This document shows positions 22,607-33,388 of a DNA stretch of 60,000 nt, piece after piece. Below the pieces are notes generated by a model. That model had not been told where the DNA came from. It searched no databases and worked only from the letters and a program-made list of their open reading frames with translations. The stretch is from assembly GCF_963678635.1 (NCBI RefSeq), contig NC_087070.1:50824514-50884513 (forward strand). Reading direction: 5' to 3'. Position 1 is the first letter of the stretch. Each line of letters opens with the position of its first letter. Position numbers and translations under genes: made by a program. Origin of the DNA: Symsagittifera roscoffensis (Eukaryota; Xenacoelomorpha; Acoela; Convolutidae).

Positions 22607-23359
22607 ATTTAAGTGGCGATAAGAAAGCAAATAGTAAAAGGTGTTAGGTTGTTAGGAGACTGGTACTGGTAAGTGACAGCACTGGTAACTTGCGTTTTAT
22701 AAAATACCAGACCAAAACAAAAAAAAACAGGTCTTAAATCGGATATTCGCTACACTAAGTCTAAATTTAACAAGAGTTTGTAATTGATTTGTGTGGATTG
22801 AATTCCGAATCACTTTTGGGAAAAATGATTGCCCTGAAGATTTTAGTAGGTTCAGCTCGGGCAATCCGAAGGCAGATAGGTAGCACAGGACTCAGTGGGT
22901 GCAAAATACGCCCACTTGAGAGAGTTACTGCCTTCAAGTTTTGTCTGTTCGGTGCAGCATCGAACAGGGAAAGCTCTTTGTTTAGAAACAAGTTCGACTA
23001 TTACATTGCGTTTGACTAAAGTACAAAATATATACGTTTTTCATTGGTGTTCTTCTTATTTTTCTTCATTTTTGGTTTTAAATTAATAATATCTGTCCTT
23101 GATTGGGTAGTGAGAACATTATTTTTTAAATATATTGATATCATCAGATTAATCTAGCTTCATAACTTAGAACTAATAATCGATTATTGTGAATAAATTG
23201 TATACACGCTGTACTGTGATAACATACAAGGATTCGTGGTCACTCTTTAGGTGAAACTTTTGGAATTTATTGTGTTGTGTTATTATTATCAGTAGTCAGA
23301 CTACAAGGACATCAGCAATCGAGTTGAGCGTATAGGCAGTAAGAAGTGATAAATTGAAA

Positions 23360-24154
23360 ATGAGTCTAGACAAGTCAAGGATACCTAAACAAGGTGATAG
23401 CTCCAGGAAATTCATACCAGAGAAACAGAGAAAAGCAATGAACGATCCTTTTGTGGAAAGGATCACACGAACCCGGACCGACAAAGGGAAGAAAAGTTCA
23501 GGCAGAATGGTTGAAAGCAGCAGTCAAAAGTCCTCAGAAGGACAAAAGGCAATGTTAGAAGTAGAGGTCCATCCGGACCCTGCCATGGATGAGCACTGGG
23601 AGGGACATGGACCGGAAGGGAGAGGAAACAGAAGATTGGCGAGTGAATCTACTCAAGCAGAACAAGGACAAGATTTTGCTACTTCCACCGGGACCCTGGA
23701 CCGAGAAGAGATGTCGGAACTGTCCGACATCTCTACTGAAAATTTGGCGACTACAAGATCGCTCACAGACAACACCATGACGCTTGGCGTGACGGTGAAG
23801 CCGGCAACGTCCTCATCGTTTTCAGAAAGAGTGAAGAACACTTTCGGAAACTTCTTTCCATTTTCCATGGGAACGGGTAAAGGCGATACAGCAGAAACCC
23901 AGGAAAAAGAACAGGACGATGACGAGTACGATAACTTTGAATCTCAAGTCGGCCTCAATAGTTCGACTCAGGATAATGACGCATACACCGATAGAGAGAA
24001 TGACACCATGAACCAATTTGGTGTGGTGAGGACAATTAGCAAGACCACAAACGGATCAGGCCAGTCAGGAGACTTTGTGAACATGACGATTTCGGAAATG
24101 CGAACTGGGAAGAAAAGAAACACAGGGCTATGTAACACACCTGCGCATCCATAA
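23360..24154 (+). CDS. Element C N-terminal (pre-gag) ORF
   Basis: An uninterrupted 264-codon frame from ATG 23360 to TAA 24152-24154. It is hydrophilic and probably disordered: MSLDKSRIPKQGDSSRK, TRTRTDKGKKSSG, an acidic middle EMSELSDISTENLAT, then SSFSERVKNTFGNFFPFSMG (compare TSFTERFAMMIGM in D), an acidic QEKEQDDDEYDNFE stretch and GVVRTISKTTNGSG. The FSERV block and the end position link it to the N-terminal ORFs of B and D. It is one of the few undamaged frames in C. Function is unknown; it is perhaps an extension of gag. Confidence 0.6.
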   Translation: MSLDKSRIPKQGDSSRKFIPEKQRKAMNDPFVERITRTRTDKGKKSSGRMVESSSQKSSEGQKAMLEVEVHPDPAMDEHWEGHGPEGRGNRRLASESTQAEQGQDFATSTGTLDREEMSELSDISTENLATTRSLTDNTMTLGVTVKPATSSSFSERVKNTFGNFFPFSMGTGKGDTAETQEKEQDDDEYDNFESQVGLNSSTQDNDAYTDRENDTMNQFGVVRTISKTTNGSGQSGDFVNMTISEMRTGKKRNTGLCNTPAHP

Positions 24155-24715
24155 ATGGATCAAGAAAAGACGTCGAGGCAGAGAATCAAGACCCGTGTCT
24201 CGACCAGCACCAAGCTACCTGGGACCGACAGGATAAAACCGCCACTTGTGAAGCTATTAGTGAAAACCGGAGGATCAATTGAAGAAACCTTTACCAACAT
24301 AGTGGGCAGCATAGGAGAACAGAATGAACAGATGTCCTTAAGAATGAGTGAACTAGAAAGGGCAGTCCATGTCGAGAGAGAAAATCTGCGGGAAGAGATC
24401 AACCGCAACAGACAAGAAGTTAGTAGGAGCGAAAAACGCTCGAAGGAGAGAACGGATGAACACTTGGCTAAGAACTTGTCGCGAATGACGAGGGAAGCTG
24501 AGCAAAGATAATTACGATTGATAGAGGACATGGAGAAGTTGAGAATTTAACAAGAGCAGACTCTTGCGACTCTTGACACGAAGATAGATGCGATGATGGA
24601 GAGGCAAATTCAGGCTATCATGGATAGGTTGGATGGGCTACTAGGCAGCAGAAGTGGGTCAAAAATGGGGAACCAAACTCGGGAGAACCCAGCTGGGAGC
24701 CGAGAGTGAACTACA
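24155..24715 (+). pseudogene. Element C gag coiled-coil segment
   Basis: Immediately after the TAA and in the same frame: MDQEKTSRQRIKTRV, SIEETFTNIVGSIGEQNEQM, SLRMSELERAVHVERENLRE, then a TAA at 24512, and after it further stops through 24713 interrupting DTKIDAMMERQIQAIMDRLD. The heptad-rich stretch corresponds to the gag coiled coil of B and D. Confidence 0.6.
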
Positions 24716-24910
24716 ATGAACAACCAAATAGGAGAAAGACATATGAATTCACTAGAGGAAGGGGCAGATCGTCAAACTATGCCACAGGGGACATTAGACC
24801 ACGGGGCCCAAACATCAGAGGAAGTTCAACTGGCAACAGACCGACCTCAGGCGAACGACCGACGCAAGATACACATGCGACTGGGAGATGTGATTCCAGG
24901 AACATGAGTC

Positions 24911-25790
24911 ATGCGAATCAAGGAAGAAGTCATCCCAGGGGGAAATGATACTCAAGAGGGGCATTCAAGAGACGCTACATCAATGCGCACAGCCTTTGAA
25001 CCTCTGAACAGGTCCTTGGAAACATTCCTAACGAGATTATCTAGGACCAATGGTCGTAGTGAAAAGTCCAGAAGGGTTTTTAAGAAGCCAAGGTGCTTTA
25101 AAGACGAATCTGATGGCTCTATTGATACCTGGATAGAGGTGATGAAACTACATTTTGAAGAAGAGGACTTGTCACAAAGACAAGAATGCAGTGCTCTTAC
25201 CAGCAATTTGGAGGGGACAGCCCTTAACTGTGTGATGGCCAAAAAGCTTTTGGCTCAGGGGTGCAAGGACACCAAGCCATGATGCGCTTCGAAAAACGGA
25301 GGCAACGTGAAGATGAGACAATAGACAAGTTTCTAGACCATTTGGAGATGCTGAGAAGGCGTAGCCAACCAGATGAGTCGAACAGAAGGATGAACCTGCC
25401 AGTAGCCTCAAAATTCATCGATGGTGTGAAGAATGATGAGCTTCGAACAATGTTAGCGACACATTACACACCACTCTCAACCAATGCGCCAACACCGGGG
25501 GAGTTGAGACTTAAGTCAAAAGAATATCTTTTGCTGAAGCCTCCATTGAGATCTGGGTATTACAAGAACAATTATGGCAATTTTAACAACGGACCAGCAA
25601 ATTAGGAAAATAACTGGTTCAAACCAAGGGACGATAGACGCTCTTGTGCAAATTGCAGTTCGACGGATCATCATGTGTCTGCATGCCCAGTCTACCAAGA
25701 GGGCATGAAAGCAATAGGCTTTGGCCTCGAGGAAGAAGATGCGTCAGAGGTCGATCTTGAAGATTTCATGAGAGGAACTTTAAAGTAACT
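24911..25790 (+). pseudogene. Element C gag capsid and CCHC region
   Basis: Frames 24911-25282 and 25261-25605 give capsid-like sequence (CFKDESDGSIDTWIEVMKLH, SALTSNLEGTALNCVMAKK, GHQAMMRFEKRRQREDETID, MLRRRSQPDESNRR, KNDELRTMLATHYTPLS), with a frameshift at about 25260. After a stop at 25603, the frame continues with the first CCHC knuckle CANCSSTDHHVSAC at about 25651-25692. The second knuckle survives only as GGHFKSDCPQFW after another stop at about 25786. Gag would package the RNA. The copy is disabled. Confidence 0.75.
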
Positions 25791-26605
25791 TGGAAGGTCA
25801 TTTTAAATCGGATTGTCCACAATTCTGGAATGCTGTGGTAGACATCAAGTATCCAAGGCATGAGGAAGCTTTATCGGGTGTAAAAGCCGGCGAGGCTCGC
25901 CTGTTGAGTGAAGCAGAGGCACGCAGAAAAGAAAAACCACAAGAGCTGGCAACGAAGAAGATACAGGCAGTAACGGATGAGATGTGTGAACCGGAACCGA
26001 TCACTGCGGCGGATAACTTCAAGATCGACTATAGGGCAGCCGCGAGGGATGCTGTAAACAGAGTTCAGCAGGAGTTGGTGACGAAGGAGATCGAACAAAA
26101 GTTGAATCTCGAACCAGAGAATGAGAAAATACAGGAAAGGCTGAACGCAAACGAGGAAACGAAATCACCAGGCAGTTTGAGCATGAAACTAAACGTGATC
26201 TCTGTGTAGACGTTCGGAATGGTGCCACAAGGAAGCAGAATACAGTCAATAATTTCAGTTGCGGGACATCAGGTGATCAGAAATCTAAAAGAACCCTCAG
26301 AATTCACTATGATGCATTTAGACACATATGCAGATTATCTGAGGCAGGTAGAGCCACGCACTGAGTCGAGGGCTGTACGAGCGTTGTTGACAACGGGTGG
26401 CCCTCGAATGAAGAAACTCCATGGTCGCTACGTGGAAGTCTATGTATCGTATCAAGTGATGTTTAACGTTGACGGGATAAGTATCTGCACTAGGACCTTC
26501 ACACTAGATAGTGACCAAATGGGACAAACTATTTGGTTCAGGAAGAACTTAAGGTCCGTAGAATCTGCCATGACGCCAAGATTGAGCAAGATGCACTACA
26601 CATAG
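25790..26605 (+). pseudogene. Element C gag-to-protease linker domain
   Basis: Frame 25790-26209 is a charged helical stretch (AARDAVNRVQQELVTKEIEQ) ending in a stop at 26207. Frame 26219-26605 contains the conserved linker domain: QSIISVAGHQVIRNLKEPSE, MMHLDTYADYLRQV, SYQVMFNVDGISICTRTFTL. D (55524-54874) and B (11970-11494) have the same order. Role unknown. Confidence 0.65.
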
Positions 26606-27610
26606 GGTATAAAGCAGATTTGACTGCAAATCTGCTTGATACCAATGGGAAGAAAATTGGAGTAACAGGACTACTGGATACAGGAGCAGTGGTAAGCGTG
26701 ATGCCAAAAAACATGGGAAAGAATGGGCTTCACGAGAGAAGATCTAAATCCAACGAACCTCAGATTGGCGGCCGCCAACCGCGGATCAATCTACATGGCC
26801 GGAAGGACACCAATAACGGTCCTTCACTTGGGTGGACGCAATCTTTGGATGAGCTTCATGGTGGTTGAGAGTTTAGACGAGTTAGACCAATTCATCCTGG
26901 GCCGTGATTTTGTCAGAAATTTCGATGTGATGATTGACTTGAACAACGGTCTAATAAGGATTTGAAACCCGGACGGGAAGTATGTTAAGAAACCAATTAA
27001 TGGAATAATAACAGATGAAAATAAGATACCAATTTTTTTAGATAGAAAGGTAAAACTACAGCCGGGACAAGCAGAAAAAGCAATTTTTAGAATGAGAAAT
27101 TTAAACTCTATAAGTGATAGTAAACAGGTTTGTTTGGTACCGAATCCAAATAGTCAAAGTTCAGTTATTTTAGACCTGAGCTTCTCGGTAACTCGAAACG
27201 GACTGTGTGTCAGTGTGTTTTTGAACACACTAGACACCACGGTTTCAATCCAGCAGGGAAAGAAACTTGGTTACGCTTTGCCGATAAAGACCGACTATGA
27301 AGAAACACAAAACTTGAAGATATATAGTGTGAACGACTGTCCTTATCATGCCAAAAAAGAAAATTTTTTAAAAAGGATTAATGAATTAAAATCTATTCAT
27401 AAACCGTTTTCACTAAAATCCGAAACGGACGACGATTTGTCGATCTGCTCGATTTTTCCGGAACACCCCTCGTCATATGAACTAGAAGCTGACTAACCGG
27501 TTTTGCCAGAAATAGAACACTTAAAAGGGAAAATAGGTGAGGGAGATTTTGAATTATTGCGGGCGGTTTTAAATCGGAACACGGATGTATTTTCAAAACA
27601 TAAGGCGGAT
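26533..27610 (+). pseudogene. Element C aspartic protease and linker up to the deletion
   Basis: The active site GLLDTGAVVSVMP lies in frame 26533-26868. The C-terminal half is in frame 26723-26965 (HLGGRNLWMSFMVVESLDEL, FILGRDFVRNFDVMIDLNNG), so there is a frameshift at about 26730. Frame 27092-27496 continues the linker (SISDSKQVCLVPNPNSQSSV, GKKLGYALPIKT). After a stop, NRNTDVFSKHKADI ends at about 27610 where the RT should start. Confidence 0.75.
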
Positions 27611-28774
27611 ATCTGTTGCTGACCACTTCACGAAGTATGCAGAGGCCGTGCCCTGCATAACTGCCTCAGCAGAAGAGACGTGCGATCACCTAATCAATAC
27701 GTGGATAGCGAGACATGGTTGTCCGATGACGTTTCAATCTGATAACGGAATAGCTTTCGTAGACGAATTTACGAGGGAGCTCATGAAACGTTCACAGGTG
27801 GCTCAAGCTCGCTCCGCTCCACGACATACCATCCCCAGACGAATGGCTTAGTGGAAAGGCAAAATCAAACGTTAGTGTCGATGCTGAGGGTATATTGTTC
27901 CAGGCACATGACCGATTTGGGACAGATACCTTCCACAGGTGATGGGAGCTTACGACAGCACGCAACACTCCACCACCGGAGTTAGTCCACACATGATGTT
28001 AACCGGACACGAGAAGTCTTTCCCCCAATCTTTCTTCTACAAAGAGTATGGGGGAAAAAAACGTCTCCACAGGTCTATCTAATGGATATGATTAGACATC
28101 AACAGGAAATAAACGACTTATGCAGACGGAACACTCAGCAGGCACAGGCAAGAAAAAGAAAAAACTTCAATAAAAAAGCGGCGGGCGCAAAAGCTACACC
28201 TCAGAAAGGAACAAAAAACTCCTGAAGAAGTGGAGAGGACCCTTCATGATAACGGAAGTGCACCAGGCGGGAGCTTTCTATAGACTGAGTACCGGCCGAG
28301 CCGCTCACTTTGAAAATATTAAGCCACACAACCCATCTACGGAAGATTGGTGTATATCTGCAGACATGGAAGAAGGGTATTATCTGATGATGGACCCAGC
28401 CTGCGAGGTCAATGAGAAGGGCACCAGGGGAAAGAATGATGGGAATGAAACCCTAGAAGAGGGATCATCTCCACCACTGGACATGGATTCCAATGAGGTG
28501 ATCAAAGCGAATGAAGAAACCTTGCCATACGCAGAAGAGGACTGGCATGACCCTGAACAAATGGAGGTTCCAGAACTTGGAACCAGACCTACCGTTTGCT
28601 ATTAAGACACGACAGAGTGACAGGTCAAGAGTCACAAAGAAATACAACCCTTACGGTGACGACTTCGTAGTGGACAGAATAGATCTGAATAAGATGGTAG
28701 AGGAATTAGTGGGTCTAGAAGAAATAACTGTGTCACAGGACATAGACATAGTCAACGACCACGACGAGGAATGA
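27606..28774 (+). pseudogene. Element C integrase core and pol C-terminus, fused to the linker by deletion
   Basis: At about 27610 the protease-RT linker KHKADI runs straight into the middle of the integrase core: SVADHFTKYAEAVPCITASA, then GCPMTFQSDNGIAFV (second catalytic Asp), ELMKRSQVAQA. All of RT, RNase H, the acidic linker, the HHCC finger and the first catalytic Asp are missing. Frames then shift near 27800-28240. The GPY/F region reappears as KWRGPFMITEVHQAGAFYRL, HFENIKPHNPST at 28246 on, and the tail with YNPYGDDFVVDRIDLNKMVE ends in TGA at 28772. Integrase would insert the cDNA. This copy cannot. Confidence 0.8.
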
Positions 28775-29648
28775 ATCGAGGACCGGTCGAAACCTGAGGT
28801 AGATTTCGACGACGAGCAAATGAAATCATACGAACTAAGTTTGACGAATCTTCGTCTTTTGGAATGGCTGAACGAAATGACGTCGGACCCAATAGAGACC
28901 AGTGTCAGGATTCAAGATGTAGATCGTGAGAGCATGAAATACATAAAAACGGAAAGGGATGATCCTTCCTGGGCTGCCCAGGAAGAGCAATTACTCATTC
29001 CTGCGTCCAACCTCGATTTAATATCCGGTATGCGATCAACTGGGACGTCGATTGATATTTTGTCCGGGGAGTGGGGGTAGGATTTACCCACACTGAAAAA
29101 TTATTTATAAAAAAGTTAAGAATAGCAAGAGAGACAGGTGATCTAGAAGCAGAAACAGGCGAGGACCCTAAGAAACCGGACATAGGGAGAGTAGTTGAGT
29201 CATATTTTAACTTGTCAAAACGAATACTCAAGTAGCATAATTTTGACAGATAGCTATTTTATACTCACAAATAGAACATGTGCGATAGCGATCACAGCAG
29301 ACATGAGTTTTAAGACAGCGTTAGCAGCGGATTTCAAGAGAGAATATAAAAACATAGAATTCCTTTGGAAGCAAAGACCAGGAATACGAGGCGTAGCAGC
29401 CTTGCCTCCGGCGGCGTCACAGATACCGGGAAAGTACTTATGCTTCTTGATGACGAGGGCGATGGAGAAGCGGCACGTGGACCCGGAAAACCCAACTTGT
29501 CCTTGACGAGATTGAGAGACTTCCTTATGGAAAAAGAAGTGAAGGAATGCCTGCATCGACGGGAGCTGTATGCACTGATACACCTTATCTTTTCTGATAC
29601 TAATATACAAGTATACTTACATGAGAAGTATTATTTAAGTATAGGCTG
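28775..29648 (+). pseudogene. Element C third ORF: macro-domain-like protein (decayed)
   Basis: In the same frame as pol, directly after its TGA, comes an open stretch with MKSYELSLTNLRLLEWLNEM (28820) up to TSIDILSG-frameshift-VGVGFTHTEKLFIK (29050-29110), then GRVVESYFNLSKRILK. Frame 29195-29506 carries the domain: IILTDSYFILTNRTCAIAIT, ADMSFKTALAADFKREYKNI, GVAALPPAASQIPGKYLCFL, MTRAMEKRHVDPE. It resumes in another frame at 29510-29648 with RELYALIHLIFSDTNIQVYL and KYYLSIG. D1 and D2 encode the same protein. The pattern Ile-rich strand, ITADMSF, F-K-E-Y helix, KYLCFLVT strand, then helix and MP strand resembles the OARD1/TARG1-type macro domain. At least two frameshifts occur. Confidence 0.6.
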
Positions 29649-30013
29649 AGTTTAGGTTGCATGCAGGAAGGCGTCATACTAAATGTGTGTTGTGTGTGAT
29701 ATGTGTGTTATATGATGTTATGTGTTATGTTATTAGGACCCTGGGTAAGAAGGGATTAGTGACCATGAATAATCCAAAGTTTGGACTGTCCATTCTTAGG
29801 TCGAATTCCAAAATTTTAGCAACAAACTATTTTTAATAATTTTTAGGATCAAAATCTTTTTATCTGACTGTTTTAAAAGAGTTTGATTTAAAATTAGAGT
29901 AAAGCTGACAAATGTGATCTTTATGACCTCTTTTCTAGATCCTGATTGATCGTTTAATTATTCACCTGATTTCAATTGATCAAACTGATAATAAGAATCG
30001 AATCTGAAAGAAG
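29649..30013 (+). other. Spacer between macro-like ORF and coiled-coil ORF in C
   Basis: AT-rich and GT-rich (TGTGTGT-like at 29680-29730). No gene is seen. The corresponding spacer in D1 is 43620-44010. Confidence 0.5.
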
Positions 30014-31072
30014 ATGGACAACTTCGATTTGGACGAATATATGGATCTGGCAGAGGCGTACGTAGGAACGATGATAGATGCGATCTATCGTCGGCTGATG
30101 GATCGAGACTTCGCCCTGGAGGACCCAGAGGTAGTCATCTTACTGGCCGCCCTAATAAACATCCTAGGGCATGATAACCGTGGGGTGGCCCCACGGAAGT
30201 CTTATTGATGGCAGCATTTGGAGAAAGAGGAGTACTAGACAGCCCGAACACGAGGGTAATGAGGTGGAGAAACGGGGCTCTCTCAGGAATTGACTTGGCG
30301 ATCAAGCCTGGATTAGGAAGTTCCAGGACCTACCATCCAGATGAGATGCCTCTGCCAACCAAGCCTAGGCCTGGTCTGAGAAGGATGCATCAGGAGATGA
30401 ACAGCGAGGCTGCCTCGTCTAGTTCACAACTGAGAGCAGCTGTTCCACCAAAGAGGGCGAGAGTAGAAGAAGAGGTTCAGACGAACGAAACTATGCAAGA
30501 TCTTAACGGAACGATAGAAGAACTGGAGAAGACCAGAAGGGAGCTGGACAAAATGACCAAAGCCATGCTCAGTACAGAAGAAGACAGAGACATGTGGAAG
30601 AGAATGTTTGAAGATTGCAACAAGAAACAGGGTGAAGAAAGAGAGCGCTTGAGGCGAGAGTACAAAAAGCGATCGGAGCGGCTGGCGTCGATGACAGACG
30701 TAGAAAAAGTGATACCTACAAGGAATATTCCTCGTGGGCAGTCCCCGATGCAACTTTTGACGCCTCGCGAGTTGAGTCAAATGACGGAGACGCGACTACC
30801 AGCTACAACTGGTCGAGTGACAATCCCGGATCCGAGTGACACTCGAGGTGACCCGGTCGTGGAGCAAACAGTGAGAAAATTGATAGAAACAGCTGGACGA
30901 TTGGTCGCTAATAGGAATGTGCCAGGTTCAGGGGTGACTGCACCCTATGGAACAATAGATGATACGGGCAGAGTACAAATCTCCCAAGAGACTATGACGA
31001 GAACGGGAGTTAGTGATACAACGTTACCAACAAGGAGTTCTAAGGTCCCAGACAGGAAGATACGAGTATGCC
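30014..31072 (+). pseudogene. Element C fourth ORF: coiled-coil protein, C-terminal hydrolase part deleted
   Basis: ATG 30014 opens MDNFDLDEYMDLAEAYVGTM, then IYRRLMDRDFALEDPEVVIL (compare YRRLRDLDYTQVDERMAVML in D). A frameshift near 30205 leads into a long frame with RVMRWRNGALSGIDLAIKPG, DEMPLPTKPRPG, then a charged coiled coil (TIEELEKTRRELDKMTKAML, EERERLRREYKKRSERLAS) and a Thr/Pro-rich stretch to about 31060. It is clearly homologous to the D ORF at 43619-41560. Where D continues into an SGNH hydrolase, C joins the terminal ORF instead, so the hydrolase and all following ORFs are deleted. Confidence 0.75.
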
Positions 31073-31447
31073 AAGAAACATATGTCGAAGCACAGCAGAG
31101 TGTACATTGCGCATCATCTGGACATTTGAGCAGGAGCTTTCAGGCGAGCTTTTGTAACTCATCGGAATGCAGTAACCACCGCAGTGAAGAGAACTTCTAG
31201 GACAAGTGAATGTGACGGAAGGGAAAAAGAAGAGATGTTGAAGGAAGACTTGAAGAAAAACGTGACGTTGTGCCTCTACAACAGCTTCTGCCGAAACAGA
31301 GAATCTAGCGTTGATCATCTACCTTAATGTAAACAAAGAGTAGAAGAGCAGAAGGGTTGGAGGACTGCTTCCAATAGCGTCAGAATAGCTACCGACGTGT
31401 TGCGAGACACAAAGACGGAAAAGGAGGAGTCAATCTCGCAGGATTGA
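31073..31447 (+). pseudogene. Element C terminal ORF remnant
   Basis: One frame reads KKHMSKHSRVYIAHHLDI, TGA, AGAFRRAFVTHRNAVTTAVK, then KKNVTLCLYNSFCRNRESS, TAA, then CKQRVEEQKGWRTASN and ends at TGA 31445. D has the same sequence order at 35166-34754 (HMKKYQKEYRQFLAEIGPEA, FKRPLLAHRNAITTGWKRVG, NVSLSLHNSFCLNRKSK). This shared terminal ORF ties the C and D 3' ends together. The product is basic and of unknown function. Two in-frame stops break the C copy. Confidence 0.7.
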
Positions 31448-32263
31448 AACAAACAAACAAAGAAGCAACGAAAAACAAGTTGTTGAAATTCAGAATTGCT
31501 TTGTGTGTGACAAAAACTCAAATGAGAAACAATGCAACTAAGTTTGCAGTTGAAACTGAAAAGAAAACATTTAATTGAGTTTTGAAGATTAAAGAGTTTG
31601 TTGCATCTATAGTTTAGCTTTAAGATTTTAGTTAGTGGCTTTGGAGACCTTTATTATTTATTTAGAGAGGCTTGAGTGGAGAGTACAATAAAACATTCCA
31701 GCCTGCACGATTGTTTTTAGTCAACTAAGACGACTGATCACTTTGTGGTGACATGAAAGGCTTGGGTTTTCTCTTCAAGATGGAAATTATTTCATTGTTC
31801 TTCTTACCACTGAGTTCCTTTATTTTAATATTCAGGACCAGTAACAAATAACTTTCCGAATGGAAGAGGCCTAGTAGGATAATTTTAGTTTGTTGCTTGG
31901 CAGGACCGTCCTGCAACCCAACACCTTTTAAATCTAGGAGAAGAAGTTTTAAATCGGGACATGAACGTCGGAAGTCTAAAAAAATGTTTTGTCTTAAGTT
32001 ATATCCTCGAAAGTGCAGATAAGTGAAAGAATTTGGAAGGCTATAATAGTGTAGTATGATGCCATTTATATTCTGCGGTGAGTCGGTGTAACGTGGATAA
32101 AAGTGATTTCATGCATTTTGTAAATTTTTTTCGATGGCACTGTACTATTTTGATGAAGACTACGAGACTCAATGGGGACACTGACCGGGCTGTCCGGGGA
32201 GTAAGTGACATTCAACCAGAATGTACAAAAATGCAGTTTCGCAATCGAATTTTTATCGATTAG
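31448..32263 (+). other. Element C 3' untranslated region with polypurine tract
   Basis: No gene is seen in about 800 bp of AT-rich sequence. It ends in a purine run TAGAAAAAAGAA directly before the 3' LTR, the expected place for the plus-strand priming tract. D has a comparable AAAGTAAAAGAAC stretch (minus strand, about 34012-34000). Confidence 0.55.
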
Positions 32264-32883
32264 AAAAAAGAACATCTAACCGGGAGGATTGATGGTTTTA
32301 ATGAATTAGCGACGTTATTTGAACGATTGTACAAATTGGGAAGGGTTAGTTTTAACTGACATGCTAATTTTTAACATTTCGATATGGACGTGAACGACCG
32401 TAACCTTTTTATATTTCGCACACACTGAAACGCCGAAAACACAACAAAAATAGTCGCAGTGGAAACAACAACGAAAAATCGACAACAGACTGAAATTATG
32501 ATTGAAGATTGTCACAAACCACGTTGAGGGAAAGGGTTGATCCATCTTTGATGGAGATGATGATTTTTATCTACTGAACAAAAACAATAGTAATATAATG
32601 AATCATAGTAGCCCTGTTTTTAGGAGTGACCTCGTGGTCTGGTGATACTGAGACCCAGCCATGAGCTCACTATTTTTGCATAAAAATAAATTAATTTGAG
32701 TGTTCTGGTCGAAGCCGGTAAGTAGTAACGTTTTGTCGACCCGATGTTAGGAAAACCACCAAAAGAACTGGGTTTGGCTGAGACGGTGAAAAGCATGTAG
32801 AGCTGTGTTTGGACGCTGGCCAGTCGTTTTAGAACCTAGCTTCATTTTCCGTCGATTTTTACTTCCGGGCGAATGTTATACAC
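32264..32883 (+). repeat. Element C 3' LTR
   Basis: Copy of 19372-20243 lacking the central segment of about 245 bp with the TATA box. The junction lies at about 32525, where CACAAACC joins GTTGAGGGAAAGG. The two LTRs differ at many single positions, so the insertion is old, or one LTR came from another copy. It ends near GAATGTTATACA. Confidence 0.8.
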
Positions 32884-33147
32884 GAACAAGACAGCTCTAC
32901 TCTCATTCGAATTATGTATCGGAAATTGCGAATAGCAATTTCCCGCGGCTAATTTTGACTACTTTCCCGCGATTGTAGTTCGAATCTTCTGATCTTATTT
33001 TTCTGATATTTTCAGTTGTCGCGATAAATTTGAGCATGACATGCTCAATTCTAATTTTTGAAAAAATCGCATTTCACCTCAAAATCAAGACCAAACGTTT
33101 TCTCAAGGTCAAACTTCCAAATATGACCGAGTGGCACAACAATTAAC
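32884..33147. repeat. Repeat X, copy 1
   Basis: About 265 bp matching 34035-34288 in the same orientation. Landmarks: AGACAGCTCTACTCTC, the hairpin GGAAATTGC / GCAATTTCC (32929-32953), ACTTTCCCGCG, TTTTCAGTTGTCGCGA, TTGAGCATGACA, CAAGGTCAAACTTCC and AAATATGACCGA. It starts right at the 3' LTR edge of C. Confidence 0.8.
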
Positions 33148-33388
33148 GCTGGTCATATTTCGCGCTATTAACGCGTAAGCGTATATTTAATCCGTCTTAG
33201 AAATCGTTCCAAATTGGTTCAAGGAAGCTTATATGCCATAATTGTTTTGTAAGTAGGAGCAAAATTGATAATTTTCTACTTAATATGACGTGTGGAGGGA
33301 TGTTTTCACAAAAATCTCACACTTTTGAAAACGAATTTTAATTTTTTTATCACATTTAAATTTTTCATATTATTACTGCTCGGTAGAC
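33148..33388. other. AT-rich spacer before the D 3' LTR
   Basis: No gene or repeat is recognised. It lies between repeat X copy 1 and the D LTR. Confidence 0.5.

Larger units (their letters stand above)
20273..23359 (+). other. Element C leader (non-coding, about 3.1 kb)
   Basis: No gene is seen. Contents: a run of 19 G at 20953-20971; scattered copies of a CCGGA(A/G)GGGT motif (about 21054, 21522, 22083) that prefigure the tandem array at 22218-22606; and GTCTTGGGACAGTA at about 22099-22112, the same core that forms the D leader array. It precedes the first ATG of the N-terminal ORF at 23360. Confidence 0.65.
19372..32883 (+). mobile_element. Element C: decayed, internally deleted giant-lineage Ty3/gypsy element with two LTRs
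   Basis: Plus-strand order: 5' LTR 19372-20243, candidate primer-binding site, leader with G tract and minisatellite, N-terminal ORF, gag, linker, protease, deletion of RT/RNase H, integrase, macro-like ORF, coiled-coil ORF, deletion, terminal ORF, 3' UTR, 3' LTR 32264-32883. The matching LTR pair, order of domains and shared strand establish one element of about 13.5 kb. I see no matching target-site duplication at the two outer edges. Confidence 0.85.

Noticed and set aside
22190-22622. 140- and 126-codon frames on opposite strands
   Set aside because: A 25-bp repeat gives period-25-residue frames on both strands. It lies in the leader.
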